The notes: generated from the sequence alone by a model not told the origin. A stretch of DNA of 51,302 bases from JAGNLM01 sp964439835 (GCA_964439835.1 CAYTPQ010000022.1:1-51302), one strand, 5' to 3'. Shown: positions 14,300 to 24,047, numbered from the stretch's first letter. Numbers and translations are program-made.

Positions 14300-15826
14300 C
14301 TAGTCTGCTGTGCCCGCGGGAGTGACCGTGGCCGGGGGCTCGAGCGCGAGCGTGGGACGCGCTGCAGGTCCGTTGGGGGAGAGCCCCGACGGGTTGGTGA
14401 AGCGGTCGTTCAGGGTCTGCACGTAGCGGTCGGCCTCCGCCAGGATCTCGGCGAGCCGACCGCGGGCGCGGCGGCCCCACCCCACAGGGCGGGTGAAGAA
14501 CACCGAACGCCAGGGCCGGGTGTTCCGCGCGAAGGCCTTGTGCAGGGACTCGCGGGTCGTCAGGTGCGGGATGTCGGCGCCGAGGGTTCGAGCGATGCGC
14601 TGGGCGTGTAGGTGCCGCACGGCGAAGTGGACGTAGGCCGCCAGGACCAGCGCCAGCAGGACCGCAATGCCGAGGCCGGCGGTCCGCGCCAACGAGCTCT
14701 CCGGCCCCCAGAGGTTGGACAGGGAGACGCCTTCCCACGCCCCCGTATAGAGGGACGCGGCCAGTGCCGCCACCAGCACCACGGCGGCGATGATCGCGTC
14801 CGTCCAAAGTACCCGCCGCTTCCAGGTCTCCTTGGCCTGCTGCAGCCGCGGCACCCAGTCGCCCTCGATGTTCTTGGCGGTCTTCTCCAGCACCCCGATC
14901 AGGCGGTAGGCCCGCTCGACCTCCACCTGCTGCATACGGCCGTGGATCTCCGCCAGGTCCTGATCGCGCTTGGACTCGAAGCGCTGGCGCTTGACCGGGT
15001 CGTCGATGGGGATGGCGGCCTCCGGGCTGTAGATGCGGTAGAAGCGGCCTGCGGTGAGACCCCGCTGGCCGAGGGCCCGCTGCCAGGCCGCGAAAACCTC
15101 CTCCGGGTTGTCCTCGCGCGCGGCGGTGTCGATCTGGTTGAGGACGTACAGGAACTTGTTCGAGTCCGGCCGGTTGTAGGTGTTCGTCACCAGGTGCTCG
15201 AGGGTGTCCTGCATCGCCCCCGGCTCCGGGTGCCTGGCGTCGAAGAAGACCAGCACCAGGTCCGAGAGGTCCATGATGTGGTCGGTGATGCGCAGGGTGG
15301 AGGTGCGCTGGGCGTCGGCGTCGAAGCCGGGGGAGTCGATCAGGATCTTGCCCTTCAACTTCTCGCTCGGGCAGGTCTTGAGCTGCAGGTAGGCGTCGAC
15401 CCGCCGGCCCTCGCCAGTCGCGACGGACTCGATGTCGGTGCTCACCTGGTAGAACGGGAAGCGCGGGTCGGCGTCCAGCGACAAGCCGGGGAGGACGCGG
15501 CTGGTCCCGTCACTGCTGTAGGTGATCACCGTGAACTTGTCGTCCACCGCCTGGTTGCCCGTCGACTGCAGCTTGGTCCCCAGGTAGTGGTTGATGAAGG
15601 TCGACTTGCCCGAGGAGAACGTCCCCAGGACCGAGATGAGCGGCCACCAGGAGACGCGGGTGGCGTAGGACTCGTCGCGGTCGAGGAGCCCCAGACGGTA
15701 CGCCACCTCGTCGAGCTGCCGGAAGGTGCGGACCGATTCCAGCAGGATGGGATTCTCGCGCTCCAGGTGATGCTCGAGGCTGCGGATCCGCTGCTCGAGC
15801 TGGCCGGGTTGGAGGTTGTCGCTCAT
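14300..15826 (-). CDS. Dynamin-family GTPase, membrane-associated
   Basis: 508 residues. The GTPase domain has P-loop GTFSSGKST, DSPGFDADAQ (switch/G3) and LNQID (G4). Two predicted membrane helices follow at about residues 350-370 (IIAAVVLVAALAASLYTG) and 390-410 (LGIAVLLALVLAAYVHFA), with a helical C-terminus. This matches bacterial dynamin-like proteins used in membrane remodelling. The ATG at 15826 has AGGAG; an upstream extension is low-complexity. Transcribed alone, divergent from sfsA. Confidence 0.85.
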   Translation of the reverse strand: MSDNLQPGQLEQRIRSLEHHLERENPILLESVRTFRQLDEVAYRLGLLDRDESYATRVSWWPLISVLGTFSSGKSTFINHYLGTKLQSTGNQAVDDKFTVITYSSDGTSRVLPGLSLDADPRFPFYQVSTDIESVATGEGRRVDAYLQLKTCPSEKLKGKILIDSPGFDADAQRTSTLRITDHIMDLSDLVLVFFDARHPEPGAMQDTLEHLVTNTYNRPDSNKFLYVLNQIDTAAREDNPEEVFAAWQRALGQRGLTAGRFYRIYSPEAAIPIDDPVKRQRFESKRDQDLAEIHGRMQQVEVERAYRLIGVLEKTAKNIEGDWVPRLQQAKETWKRRVLWTDAIIAAVVLVAALAASLYTGAWEGVSLSNLWGPESSLARTAGLGIAVLLALVLAAYVHFAVRHLHAQRIARTLGADIPHLTTRESLHKAFARNTRPWRSVFFTRPVGWGRRARGRLAEILAEADRYVQTLNDRFTNPSGLSPNGPAARPTLALEPPATVTPAGTAD

Positions 15827-16045
15827 GGGCGTGCTCCTGTGACCGTCGCAGTGGTGGCGACGGCGGCTGCGTGGGCGGTGCTGCCAGGGCCGCGGGCGCG
15901 GTCGGGCACAACAAGATGGCACCGGAGTATACCGCACGGCCCCTTCGCCAGGAGCCGACGGCCGGCGTGAGTTCGGGCTATCCTAGGTCAAGGCGCCGGG
16001 CGTGGGCCTGCCGCCCCGGACCGATCCTTTACGCGGGCGCTGTCG

Positions 16046-16759
16046 ATGCGATTTCCTGGACCGCTCATCGAGGGCCGTCTGGTCCGACGCTACAAGCGCT
16101 TCTTCGTCGACGTAGACCTCCCAGACCGCGCACGGGTCACGGCCCACTGCCCGAACACGGGCTCGCTGATGGGCTGCGCCGAGCCTGGCCTGCGGGTCTG
16201 GCTGAGCGAGGCCGGCGGCCCGGGGCGCAAGCTGGCCTACCGCTGGGAGTTGGTCGAGGTCGAGGCGGGCACGCTGGTGGGGATCAACACGGGCCTTGCG
16301 AATCGTCTGGCGCACGAGGCGATCGGCGCCGGTGTCATCCCGGAGCTCGGCGGGTACGAGGAGATCCGGGGTGAGGTCCGGTTCGGTACCGAGGGCAGCC
16401 GGGTGGACCTGTTCCTCTCCCGGGCGAATGGCTGGGAGCGCTGCTTCGTGGAGGTCAAGAACGTCACCGCCGCCGTCCGCGGGGGCGTGGCGCTGTTCCC
16501 GGATGCGGTGAGCACCCGCGGCAGCAAGCACCTGCGCGAGCTGATGGGGGTGGCCGCGGCGGGCGACCGGGCGGTGCTCCTGTTCTGCGTGCAGCGGGGC
16601 GACGCCCATGAGGTGCGGCCGGCAGACGCCATCGACCCGGTCTACGGCAAGACGTTGCGGGCGGCAGTGGCAGCCGGCGTGGAGACCCTGGCTTACCGCG
16701 CCCGGGTGAGCCTCTCGGGCATCGAGCTGGCGGAACGGCTGCCGGTGGTGTGCGGGTGA
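16046..16759 (+). CDS. sfsA: SfsA-family protein (DNA-binding / nuclease-like)
   Basis: 237 residues, full family length. Characteristic motifs: RFPGPLIEGRLVRRYKRFFVDV, AHCPNTGSLMGC, LVGINTGLANRL, CFVEVKNVTA, and FPDAVSTRGSKHLREL. The EVKNVT..FPDAVSxRGxKH block carries the putative nuclease-like residues. In E. coli SfsA was described as a maltose-regulon stimulator; its activity is unclear. Confidence 0.95.
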   Translation: MRFPGPLIEGRLVRRYKRFFVDVDLPDRARVTAHCPNTGSLMGCAEPGLRVWLSEAGGPGRKLAYRWELVEVEAGTLVGINTGLANRLAHEAIGAGVIPELGGYEEIRGEVRFGTEGSRVDLFLSRANGWERCFVEVKNVTAAVRGGVALFPDAVSTRGSKHLRELMGVAAAGDRAVLLFCVQRGDAHEVRPADAIDPVYGKTLRAAVAAGVETLAYRARVSLSGIELAERLPVVCG

Positions 16760-16788
16760 TTCGGCGGGCGATGTCTACGCGTCGGCGG

Positions 16789-17008
16789 AGCAGGTCCCCG
16801 GTATGGTTCCGCGGGACACGCCGCAAGTACGTCCCTGTAGGCTCGTCTGCCGCCTTGCTCGGGCGGGCTGTCCTGCCCGCCCGGCAAGCCCGGGGTGGGC
16901 CCTCCGAGGCCCACCCGTTCGGCGGGGCCGCTGTCCACCGGACAGCGGCCTATTTCCGCCTCACCCCTGGCGTCAGACGGTCCCGCGGAACCATACCGGG
17001 GACCTGCT
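16789..17008. mobile_element. MITE-like element with 29-bp perfect inverted ends
   Basis: 16789-16817 and 16980-17008 are exact reverse complements over 29 bp. The about 160 bp between them contain no gene but three hairpins (GGGCGGGC/GCCCGCCC, GTGGGCC/GGCCCAC, CCGCTGTCC/GGACAGCGG). It lies between convergent sfsA and moaC. It could be a miniature inverted-repeat element or a bidirectional terminator built from one. No flanking target duplication is obvious. Confidence 0.65.
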
Positions 17009-17033
17009 TGACGGCCAGCGACGCGGGTGCTCC

Positions 17034-17522
17034 CTAGGGCGCGAGACCGCTCCGACGCCAGGTGCCCGACTTGCCGCCGGACTTCTCGATCAGGCGGACG
17101 TTGGTGAGCGTCATGCCGCGGTCGACCGCCTTGCACATGTCGTAGACCGTGAGCAGGGCGACCTGGACGGCGGTCAGGGCCTCCATCTCGACCCCCGTCG
17201 GGCCCACCGTCTCGGCGCGGGCGCGGCAGTGTACGGACGGCGGGGTGTCGACCGGCGTGAGCTCGACCTCGACCCGGGTCAGGGCGACCGGGTGGCAGAG
17301 GGGAACCAGGTCGGGGGTCCGCTTGGCACCCATGATGCCGGCCACCCGCGCGACGCCCAGCACGTCTCCTTTCTTGTGCCGACCCTCGACGATGAGCCGC
17401 AGGGTCTCCGGACTCATCTGTATAGTGCCTTCGGCGATGGCGACCCGGTGCGTGGCGGGCTTGGCGGCCACGTCGACCATGTGGGCGTCGCCCGCCTCGT
17501 TGAAGTGCGTCAGCTCGCCCAT
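17034..17522 (-). CDS. moaC: Cyclic pyranopterin monophosphate synthase MoaC
   Basis: 162 residues. Converts the GTP-derived 3',8-cyclo intermediate to cPMP in molybdenum cofactor synthesis. Motifs: GELTHFNEAGDAHMVDV, KKGDVLGVARVAGIMGAKRTPDLVPLCHPVALT, GPTGVEMEALTAVQVALLTVYDMCKAVDRGM and the C-terminal Lys cluster KSGGKSG. Start ATG at 17522 with GGATGAG. It is divergent from moaD-moaE across 174 bp. Confidence 0.96.
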   Translation of the reverse strand: MGELTHFNEAGDAHMVDVAAKPATHRVAIAEGTIQMSPETLRLIVEGRHKKGDVLGVARVAGIMGAKRTPDLVPLCHPVALTRVEVELTPVDTPPSVHCRARAETVGPTGVEMEALTAVQVALLTVYDMCKAVDRGMTLTNVRLIEKSGGKSGTWRRSGLAP

Positions 17523-17696
17523 GGACTCATCCTGGGCCGTCCAAGGCATACTGAGGACACTTGGGACGGGCACCCGTCCAGACGTGGCGGGCCGGGGCGG
17601 CCTCGTCGGGTCGGTGCCGGTTGCCCCGGGCCGGCGGGTCGCGCGCAGCCGCGTGCTGTGGGAACCGGTCCCCTCGGCGAATCGCGGGAGGTGAGG

Positions 17697-17930
17697 GTGT
17701 CGATCACGGTACGGTACTTTGCCAGCCTGAAGGAGCGGATGGGAAGGGCGGGCGACGCCCTGAGCGCGGCCGAAGTCCACACGGTCCGCGAGGTCTGGGA
17801 TCGGGTCGCTGCGGGAGAGCCCCTGCCGCCCAACACCTTGTTGGCGGTGAACCTGGAGTATGTCGACCTCGCCCACCCGGTACGGGACGGTGACGAGGTG
17901 GCCTTCTTCCCGCCGGTTACGGGGGGCTGA
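17697..17930 (+). CDS. moaD: Molybdopterin synthase small subunit MoaD
   Basis: 77 residues, ubiquitin fold: SITVRYFASLKERMGRAGD, NLEYVDLAHPVRDGDEVAFFPPVTGG. The C-terminal GG is the site of thiocarboxylation for sulfur transfer to cPMP. GTG at 17697 with GGGAGG. moaE starts 4 bases after the stop. Confidence 0.94.
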   Translation: MSITVRYFASLKERMGRAGDALSAAEVHTVREVWDRVAAGEPLPPNTLLAVNLEYVDLAHPVRDGDEVAFFPPVTGG

Positions 17931-17934
17931 ACCG

Positions 17935-18381
17935 GTGGGCGTCGAGACCCGGGTCGAGATCCGGGAGGCCGCCTTCGACCCCTGGGGCGAGCTGGCAGCC
18001 TGGAACCCGCCCGCCGGGGGGACCGGTGGCTACGGGGCCACCGCGGTCTTCGTCGGCACGATGCGCGACTTCAACGGCCCGGACCAGGTCCGGGAGATGA
18101 CGCTCGAGCACTATCCCGGAATGACCGAGCGCTATCTGGAGCGGATCGCGGCGGAGGCGACGGCTCGCTGGGGGCTACTCGACGTCCTGGTGGTCCACCG
18201 CGTCGGCCGCCTGCGGCCCGGGGACCCCATCGTTCTGGTGGCGGCCCGCTCCGCCCACCGGGCGGCGGCCCTGGACGCCTGCCGGTATCTCATCGAGGAG
18301 CTCAAGCACCGGGCGCCCTTCTGGAAGAAGGAGTCGCTCCCGGGCGGCGAGCGGTGGGTGGAGGCGAACACACCGGGTTGA
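17935..18381 (+). CDS. moaE: Molybdopterin synthase large subunit MoaE
   Basis: 148 residues. Motifs GATAVFVGTMRDFN, LEHYPGMTERYLERIAAEA, HRVGRLRPGDPIVLVAARSAHRAAALDACRYLIEELKHRAPFWKKE, where HRAPFWKKE holds the catalytic Lys. With MoaD it makes molybdopterin from cPMP. Start GTG at 17935. Convergent with glnD. Confidence 0.95.
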   Translation: MGVETRVEIREAAFDPWGELAAWNPPAGGTGGYGATAVFVGTMRDFNGPDQVREMTLEHYPGMTERYLERIAAEATARWGLLDVLVVHRVGRLRPGDPIVLVAARSAHRAAALDACRYLIEELKHRAPFWKKESLPGGERWVEANTPG

Positions 18382-18445
18382 AAGGGGCCGCGGTCCGTTC
18401 CCCCGGGGACGTGCCGCCACGGTAAGCAGAACGGTCTTTGACACG

Positions 18446-21121
18446 TTACTCCGCGAGGGCCTTGCGCACCGCCTCCTCCAGCCGCGCCCGGGTGGGTTCG
18501 GCGAGGGCCTCGCCGGCGCGGTCGGTGACGTAGAACAGGTCCTCGACCCGCTCGCCGAAGGTGGCGATGCGGGCGTTGTGCAGGCTGACCCCGCAGCCGC
18601 TCATGGCCACCGCGATCCGCGCCAGCACGCCGGGGCGGTCCGTGGTCGTCACCTCCATCACCGTGCGCCCGGAGACGTCGTCGCGAAACCCCACCTCGGT
18701 GGCTACCGAGAAGTGCCGCAGCCGCCGGTGGGGCTTACGGCTGACCGGCACTGGCGGCCCGGCGATCGCCGCCAGGTGCTCGCGCAGGGTCGCCGTGACC
18801 TCGCGCACGCGCTCCGGGTCGACGAGCGGCTCCCCGTCCTCCTCGAGCACAATGAAGCTGTCGAGGACGGTGCCGTCGCGCGAGGTGACGATGCGTGCGT
18901 CCTGGATGTCGAGGCCGAGGCGGCCCATCACGGTGGTCGCGGTCGCGAACAGGTACTCGCGGTCCTTCGCGAGCACGAAGACCTCCGTGCCGCCACGCCG
19001 ACCGCGGGGGGTGACCTCGACGACCGGTAAGTCTTCGACCGCGCTGTAGATCACCGCGCGGGTGTGGCGGGCAATCTCCTCTGGCGCGTGCCGCAGGAAG
19101 TAGTCCTCGGGCAGGTCCTCCCAGAACCTGGCGACCCGCACGTCGGTGCGCCGCAGCTCGGTGAGCTGGCGCCAGGCCTCGTCCTTGGCGTCGGCGATCA
19201 GCTCGGCCTTGTCCGCCGGGTTGTCGAGGCCGCGGCGCAGGGCGCGCAGGGTCGCCTCGTAGAGCTCCAGCAATAGCGCTGCCTTCCAGGCGTTCCAGAT
19301 CTTCGGGCTGGTGCCCCGGATGTCGGCTACCGTCAGCACGTACAAATAATTGAGGTGGACTTCGTTGCCCACCAGGCGGGCGAAGCGCTCGACCACCGAC
19401 GGGTCGGCGATATCTTCCCGCCGGGCGGTGCTCGACATCGTCAAGTGGTGGCGGACCAGCCAGGACACCAGCCGCGCGTCGTGCGGGCTCAGGTCGTGGC
19501 GCAGGCAGAACTGCAGGGCGTCTGCGGCGCCCAACTCCGAGTGGTCGCCGCCCCGGCCCTTGGCGATGTCGTGGAACAGCGCCGCCAGGTAGGCGAGCTC
19601 CGGCTTCGGCAACTTCAGCATCACCTCGGAGGCGCGGGGCAACTCCTGGGCGTGCCGGGGGACGGTCAGGCGCCGCAGGTTACGTATCACCGCCAGGGTG
19701 TGTTCGTCGACCGTGTAGACGTGGAACAGGTCGTACTGCATCTGCCCGACGATCGTGCCGAAGGCCGGCACGTAGGCGGCCAGCACGCCGTAGCGGTGCA
19801 TGCGCCGGAGCTCGTGGGTGACGCCGCGCGGCTGGCGGAAGATCTCCAGGAACAGGCTGCGGTTGCGGATGTCGGCCCGGAAGGTGTCGTTGATCAGGTG
19901 GCGGTGGTCCCGGATCAGCCGGATGGTGGCGGCGCGCACGCCCTTCAGGGACGGGTCGTGCTGCAGGATCAGGAAGACCTCCAGGAGTGCGAACGGGTAG
20001 CGCTGGAACACCCGTTCCGAGGTGACCTCCACGTAGCCGTTGCGGGCGCGGAAACGGGCGTTGATGGGGGTGATTACGGCCGGCTGGTCGGCAAGCAGGA
20101 TGGCCTCCTGGAAGAGCTGCAGCAGCATCTCCGAGAGCCGGTCGATCTCACCGATGGCACGGTAGTAATCCTTCATGAACCGCTCGACGGCCAGCTGGCG
20201 GCCGTCGTCGCGGTAGCCGAAGGTGTCCGCAATTGCCCGCTGGTAGTCGAACAGCAGGCGGTCCTCGCGCCGACCGGTCAGGCTATGCAAGCCGAATCGC
20301 ACCCGCCAGAGGAAGTTGCGGGCCTCGATCAGGGTCCCGCACTCGTTGCGGCTCAAGAACCCGTTGCTGACCAGGTCGACCAGGTCGTCCGCGCAGAAGT
20401 GCCGCTTGAGCACCCAGCCGATGAGCTGGACGTCGCGCAGACCCCCCAGACCCTCCTTGACGTTCGGCTCCAGGTTGTAGACGACGTCTTCCAGCTTGCT
20501 GTAGCGGGTCTGTTGCTCGGCCAGCTTGGCGGTGAAGAATTCGGCGCTGGGCCAGATGCGGTCGCGCCCGGTGGCCTCGCGCATCGCGTCGAAGAGCGCC
20601 GATGAGCCGGCCAGCAGCCGGGACTCCATCAGGTTCGTGACCACGCTGAGGTCGGCCTGCGCTTCGCGCCTGCAGTCCTCGACCGTGCGCACGCTGTGTC
20701 CCACCTCGAGCCCGATGTCCCACAGTAGGGTGAGGTAGCGCTCGAGCTCGCCTGAGCACCGCTCCTGGCAGTCGCCGTCGATCACGACCATGACGTCGAT
20801 GTCGGAGGCGGGGAACAGCTCCCGGCGGCCGTATCCGCCCACGGCGACCAGGGCCGCGGAAGCGGCGTGCGGGCCGAGGACGTGCGTCCACAGGCGCACC
20901 AGCACCTCGTCCACCAGGTCCGAGGTCTGGTGCAGGAGCTGACCGACGGGGATGCCGGCCCGGAATCGGCCCTCGACCTCCCGGCGCGCGCCCTTCAGCG
21001 CCTCGCGCAGCGCTGCCGTGGCAACGCCGTCACCCGCCAGGGTTGCCTCCAGGGACCGGGTCTCGAGGAGCGGTGTCCCCGGCAGCGGGTCTGCGTCGAC
21101 CACCGGTGGCACCGCGCTCAC
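18446..21121 (-). CDS. glnD: Bifunctional PII uridylyltransferase / UMP-removing enzyme
   Basis: 891 residues, the usual GlnD length. Nucleotidyltransferase domain GGYGRRELFPASDIDVMVV with catalytic Asp pair, helical linker, HD domain (LFHDIAKGRGGDHSELGA) for deuridylylation, and two C-terminal ACT domains (ATTVMGRLGLDIQDARI and RPGVLARIAVAMSGCGVSLHNARI) that sense glutamine. It modifies PII to report nitrogen status. GTG start overlaps the map stop (GTGA), so the two are coupled. Confidence 0.97.
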   Translation of the reverse strand: MSAVPPVVDADPLPGTPLLETRSLEATLAGDGVATAALREALKGARREVEGRFRAGIPVGQLLHQTSDLVDEVLVRLWTHVLGPHAASAALVAVGGYGRRELFPASDIDVMVVIDGDCQERCSGELERYLTLLWDIGLEVGHSVRTVEDCRREAQADLSVVTNLMESRLLAGSSALFDAMREATGRDRIWPSAEFFTAKLAEQQTRYSKLEDVVYNLEPNVKEGLGGLRDVQLIGWVLKRHFCADDLVDLVSNGFLSRNECGTLIEARNFLWRVRFGLHSLTGRREDRLLFDYQRAIADTFGYRDDGRQLAVERFMKDYYRAIGEIDRLSEMLLQLFQEAILLADQPAVITPINARFRARNGYVEVTSERVFQRYPFALLEVFLILQHDPSLKGVRAATIRLIRDHRHLINDTFRADIRNRSLFLEIFRQPRGVTHELRRMHRYGVLAAYVPAFGTIVGQMQYDLFHVYTVDEHTLAVIRNLRRLTVPRHAQELPRASEVMLKLPKPELAYLAALFHDIAKGRGGDHSELGAADALQFCLRHDLSPHDARLVSWLVRHHLTMSSTARREDIADPSVVERFARLVGNEVHLNYLYVLTVADIRGTSPKIWNAWKAALLLELYEATLRALRRGLDNPADKAELIADAKDEAWRQLTELRRTDVRVARFWEDLPEDYFLRHAPEEIARHTRAVIYSAVEDLPVVEVTPRGRRGGTEVFVLAKDREYLFATATTVMGRLGLDIQDARIVTSRDGTVLDSFIVLEEDGEPLVDPERVREVTATLREHLAAIAGPPVPVSRKPHRRLRHFSVATEVGFRDDVSGRTVMEVTTTDRPGVLARIAVAMSGCGVSLHNARIATFGERVEDLFYVTDRAGEALAEPTRARLEEAVRKALAE

Positions 21122-21885
21122 AGGGTCTCGTCCCTGCGCCGGGTGAGCACCTCGTAGCCTTCGTGAGTGACCAGCACCGTGTGCTCCCACTGGGCGGACA
21201 GGCTGTGGTCCTTGGTGACCACGGTCCAGCCGTCGCGCAGCACCTTCACGTGGCGCTTGCCCGCGTTCACCATCGGCTCGATCGTGAAGGTCATTCCGGG
21301 CTCGAGGGTGAGCGAGGACTTCGGGTCGTCGTAGTGCAGCACCTGCGGGTCTTCGTGGAACTGACGCCCGATGCCGTGCCCGCAGTACTCGCGCACGACG
21401 CTGCAGCCGTTTGCCTCCGCGTAGCGCTGGATGGCCTGCCCGATGGCGCGCAGGGGGGCGCCGGGCCGGACCTGGGCGAGTCCGACCAGCAGGCACTCGC
21501 GGCTGATCTGGGACACCCGGCGGGCCTGCACCGATACGTCGCCGATCAGGAACATCTGGCTGGTGTCCCCGTGGTATCCGTCCTTGATGACGGTGACGTC
21601 GATGTTGACGATGTCACCGTTGCGCAGCATGCGGTCCCCGGGGATGCCGTGGCAGACCTGGTGATTCACCGAGGTGCAGATGGACCTGGGGAAGCCGTGG
21701 TAGTTGAGGGGCGCGGGGATCGCGTCCTGCACCTCGACGATGTGGCGGTGGCAGATGCGGTCGAGCTCGTCGGTGGTGACGCCCGCCCGCACGTGCGGCG
21801 CCACCACCTCCAGCACCTCGGCGGCGAGGCGCCCGGCGACGCGCATCTTCTCGATCTCTTCAGGGGTCTTGATGGTGACGGCCAT
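21118..21885 (-). CDS. map: Methionine aminopeptidase type I
   Basis: 255 residues. Removes the initiator Met from nascent proteins. Motifs: IKTPEEIEKMRVAGRLAAEVL, HGFPRSICTSVNHQVCHGIPGD, NIDVTVIKDGYHGDTSQMFLIG (Asp ligands), HGIGRQFHEDPQVLHY (His), TFTIEPM (Glu), WEHTVLVT (Glu). Start ATG at 21885. Divergent from rpsB, as in many proteobacteria. Confidence 0.97.
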   Translation of the reverse strand: MAVTIKTPEEIEKMRVAGRLAAEVLEVVAPHVRAGVTTDELDRICHRHIVEVQDAIPAPLNYHGFPRSICTSVNHQVCHGIPGDRMLRNGDIVNIDVTVIKDGYHGDTSQMFLIGDVSVQARRVSQISRECLLVGLAQVRPGAPLRAIGQAIQRYAEANGCSVVREYCGHGIGRQFHEDPQVLHYDDPKSSLTLEPGMTFTIEPMVNAGKRHVKVLRDGWTVVTKDHSLSAQWEHTVLVTHEGYEVLTRRRDETL

Positions 21886-21981
21886 GGCTCGCGTGTCGTG
21901 GACCGGCGGAGGGGGTCGGGCGGCTCGCCGCCTCCCGCCGGAGTTGGACAACGGGGACCCCGCCGAGGTGCGGCCCGCCGA

Positions 21982-22011
21982 TTGTCGGCGCAAGGGGGGG
22001 TATGGTATAAA
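21982..22011 (+). promoter_or_regulatory. Candidate rpsB promoter
   Basis: TTGTCG and TATAAA with 18-bp spacing, about 160 bases before rpsB. A structured GC-rich leader follows; autoregulation by ribosomal protein S2 at such leaders is known in E. coli, but I cannot show the S2 site here. Confidence 0.5.
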
Positions 22012-22171
22012 CCGGCGCCCCGCAAAGGCAAACCGCGGCCCGAACCCCCACTGGGGGCCGGGCCCCCAACGACGCACACGCGCCGTCACGTGTACCGGGG
22101 TGCCCAGGGCCGCTCGGCCCCGGGTTGGTGCACGGGGTGCGTGGAGGCCCAACCCGAGAGGACATGACCCG

Positions 22172-23026
22172 ATGGCAGCAGTAACGATGCGCGACATGCT
22201 GGAGGCCGGGGTGCACTTCGGCCACCAGACCCGGTTCTGGAACCCCAAGATGGCGCCGTTCATCTTCGGCGACCGCAACCGGATCCACATCATCAACCTC
22301 GAGAAGACCCTTCCCCTCTATCTCGACGCCGTGAACTTCTGCGGCCGCATGGCGGCCAACAACGGCACGATCCTGTTCGTCGGCACCAAGCGCGCGGCGC
22401 AGGACGCGATCCGCGAGGAGGCCCAGCGCTGCGGCATGCCGTACGTGAACCGGCGGTGGCTGGGCGGCATGCTCACCAACTTCAAGACCGTCAAGCAGTC
22501 GATCAGCCGCCTCAAGGAGCTGGCGACGATGATGGAAGACGGAAGCGTGGAACGTGTGAACAAGAAGGAAGGCCTGCTGCTGCGGCGCGAGCTGGAGAAG
22601 CTCGAGGCGAGCCTGGGCGGCATCAAGGACATGGGCGGGTTGCCCGACGCGCTGTTTGTCATCGACGTGGGCTTCGAGAAGATCGCCATCAGTGAGGCCG
22701 CAAAGCTCGGCATACCGGTGGTCGGGGTCGTCGACACCAACAACAGCCCGGCCGGCGTGGACTACGTCATCCCGGGCAACGACGACGCGATCCGGTCGAT
22801 CCAGCTGTACGTGCGTGGCATCGCCGACGCCATCATCGACGGGCGCGAGCGGGCGCAGGCCGTACTGGCCGGCAAGCCCGAGGAGGCGGAGGAGCTGGGC
22901 GCTCGTCGGCCGGCCCGTCGCCGGGCCGCCGTGCGCCCGAAGGTGCGTGGCGCGACGGACGAGGCCGCTGAGCTCGATTCCGGCGAGGACATCGCCGCCG
23001 ACGCCGACGCCGGCGCCGAAAGTTGA
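22172..23026 (+). CDS. rpsB: Ribosomal protein S2
   Basis: 284 residues. Core RDMLEAGVHFGHQTRFWNPKM, FIFGDRNRIHIINLEKT, NRRWLGGMLTNFKTV, DALFVIDVGFEKIAI, GIPVVGVVDTNNSPAGVDYVIPGNDDA is typical. It has a longer C-terminal tail than E. coli (241): Arg-rich (ARRPARRRAAVRPKVR), then acidic. ATG at 22172 with GAGAGGA. First gene of the operon. Confidence 0.97.
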   Translation: MAAVTMRDMLEAGVHFGHQTRFWNPKMAPFIFGDRNRIHIINLEKTLPLYLDAVNFCGRMAANNGTILFVGTKRAAQDAIREEAQRCGMPYVNRRWLGGMLTNFKTVKQSISRLKELATMMEDGSVERVNKKEGLLLRRELEKLEASLGGIKDMGGLPDALFVIDVGFEKIAISEAAKLGIPVVGVVDTNNSPAGVDYVIPGNDDAIRSIQLYVRGIADAIIDGRERAQAVLAGKPEEAEELGARRPARRRAAVRPKVRGATDEAAELDSGEDIAADADAGAES

Positions 23027-23119
23027 GGGAGGCCTGCGGGCCCGCGGGGGTCCGCCGGGTCGAGATTTCGGTTCCGCGGGGGCGTTCCGCCACCCGCGCG
23101 GGGTAACGAGGCAGATCCT

Positions 23120-24004
23120 ATGGAAATCAACGCAGCACTCGTTCGCGAGCTGCGCGAGCGCACCGGCGCGGGCATGATGGAGTGCAAGAAGGCGCTGGTC
23201 GAGGCGGCGGGGGACATCGAGGCCGCCGTCGAGCTGATGCGCAAGTCCGGGGCCGCGAAGGCGGACAAGAGGGCCGGCCGGATCGCGGCCGAGGGCGTGG
23301 TGGCGATCGAGCTGTCCGCTGACGGCGCCACCGTCGCGATGGTCGAGGTCAACAGCGAGACGGACTTCGTCGCCAAGGGTGACGAGTTCCAGGGGTTTGC
23401 CCAGGAGGTGGCGGGCGCCGCGCTGGCGAGCTCGCCCGCAGACGTCGAGGGCCTGCTGGCGGCCGGTCTGCCGGGGCGCGCCGGTGTGACCGTGGACGCG
23501 CGGCGGCGCGAGTTGATCGCGAAGATCGGCGAGAACATCAACGTCCGCCGCTTCCACCGGCGCGAACGCGGTGCTGGTCAGCTCGGCGTGTACCGGCACG
23601 GCACCCGGATCGGGGTGGTCGTGCACCTGGAGGGCGGTGACCACGTTCTCGCGAAGGACATCGCTATGCACGTGGCGGCGAGCCGTCCGGTAGCGGTGGA
23701 CGAGTCCGGATTGCCCGCGGACCTCCTGGCGAAGGAGCGGGAGATCTACCTGGCCCAGGCCCAGGACAGCGGCAAGCCCGCGGACATCGTTCAGAAGATG
23801 GTGGACGGGCGGTTGAAGAAGTTCATGAAGGAGGTCACGCTCCTCGGGCAGCCGTTCGTGAAGGACCCGGAGACGACCGTCGCCCAGCTCCTGGCGAAGC
23901 AAAAGGCCCGCGTGCTGGCCTTCGAGCGCTTCGCGGTGGGCGAGGGTCTGGAGAAGAAGTCCGGGAACTTCGCCGAGGAGGTCATGGCGCAGGTGGGCCG
24001 CTGA
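23120..24004 (+). CDS. tsf: Elongation factor Ts
   Basis: 294 residues. N-terminal RERTGAGMMECKKALVEAAGDIEAAVELMRKSGAAKADKRAGRIAAEG and VNSETDFVAKGDEF are diagnostic; TDFVAK contacts EF-Tu to drive nucleotide exchange. The C-terminal dimerisation region is present. Cotranscribed with rpsB (93-base gap). Confidence 0.97.
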   Translation: MEINAALVRELRERTGAGMMECKKALVEAAGDIEAAVELMRKSGAAKADKRAGRIAAEGVVAIELSADGATVAMVEVNSETDFVAKGDEFQGFAQEVAGAALASSPADVEGLLAAGLPGRAGVTVDARRRELIAKIGENINVRRFHRRERGAGQLGVYRHGTRIGVVVHLEGGDHVLAKDIAMHVAASRPVAVDESGLPADLLAKEREIYLAQAQDSGKPADIVQKMVDGRLKKFMKEVTLLGQPFVKDPETTVAQLLAKQKARVLAFERFAVGEGLEKKSGNFAEEVMAQVGR

Positions 24005-24047
24005 CGCCCCGGATGAGAGCGGTAATCTCTTGGAGACGGAGCGGGCG

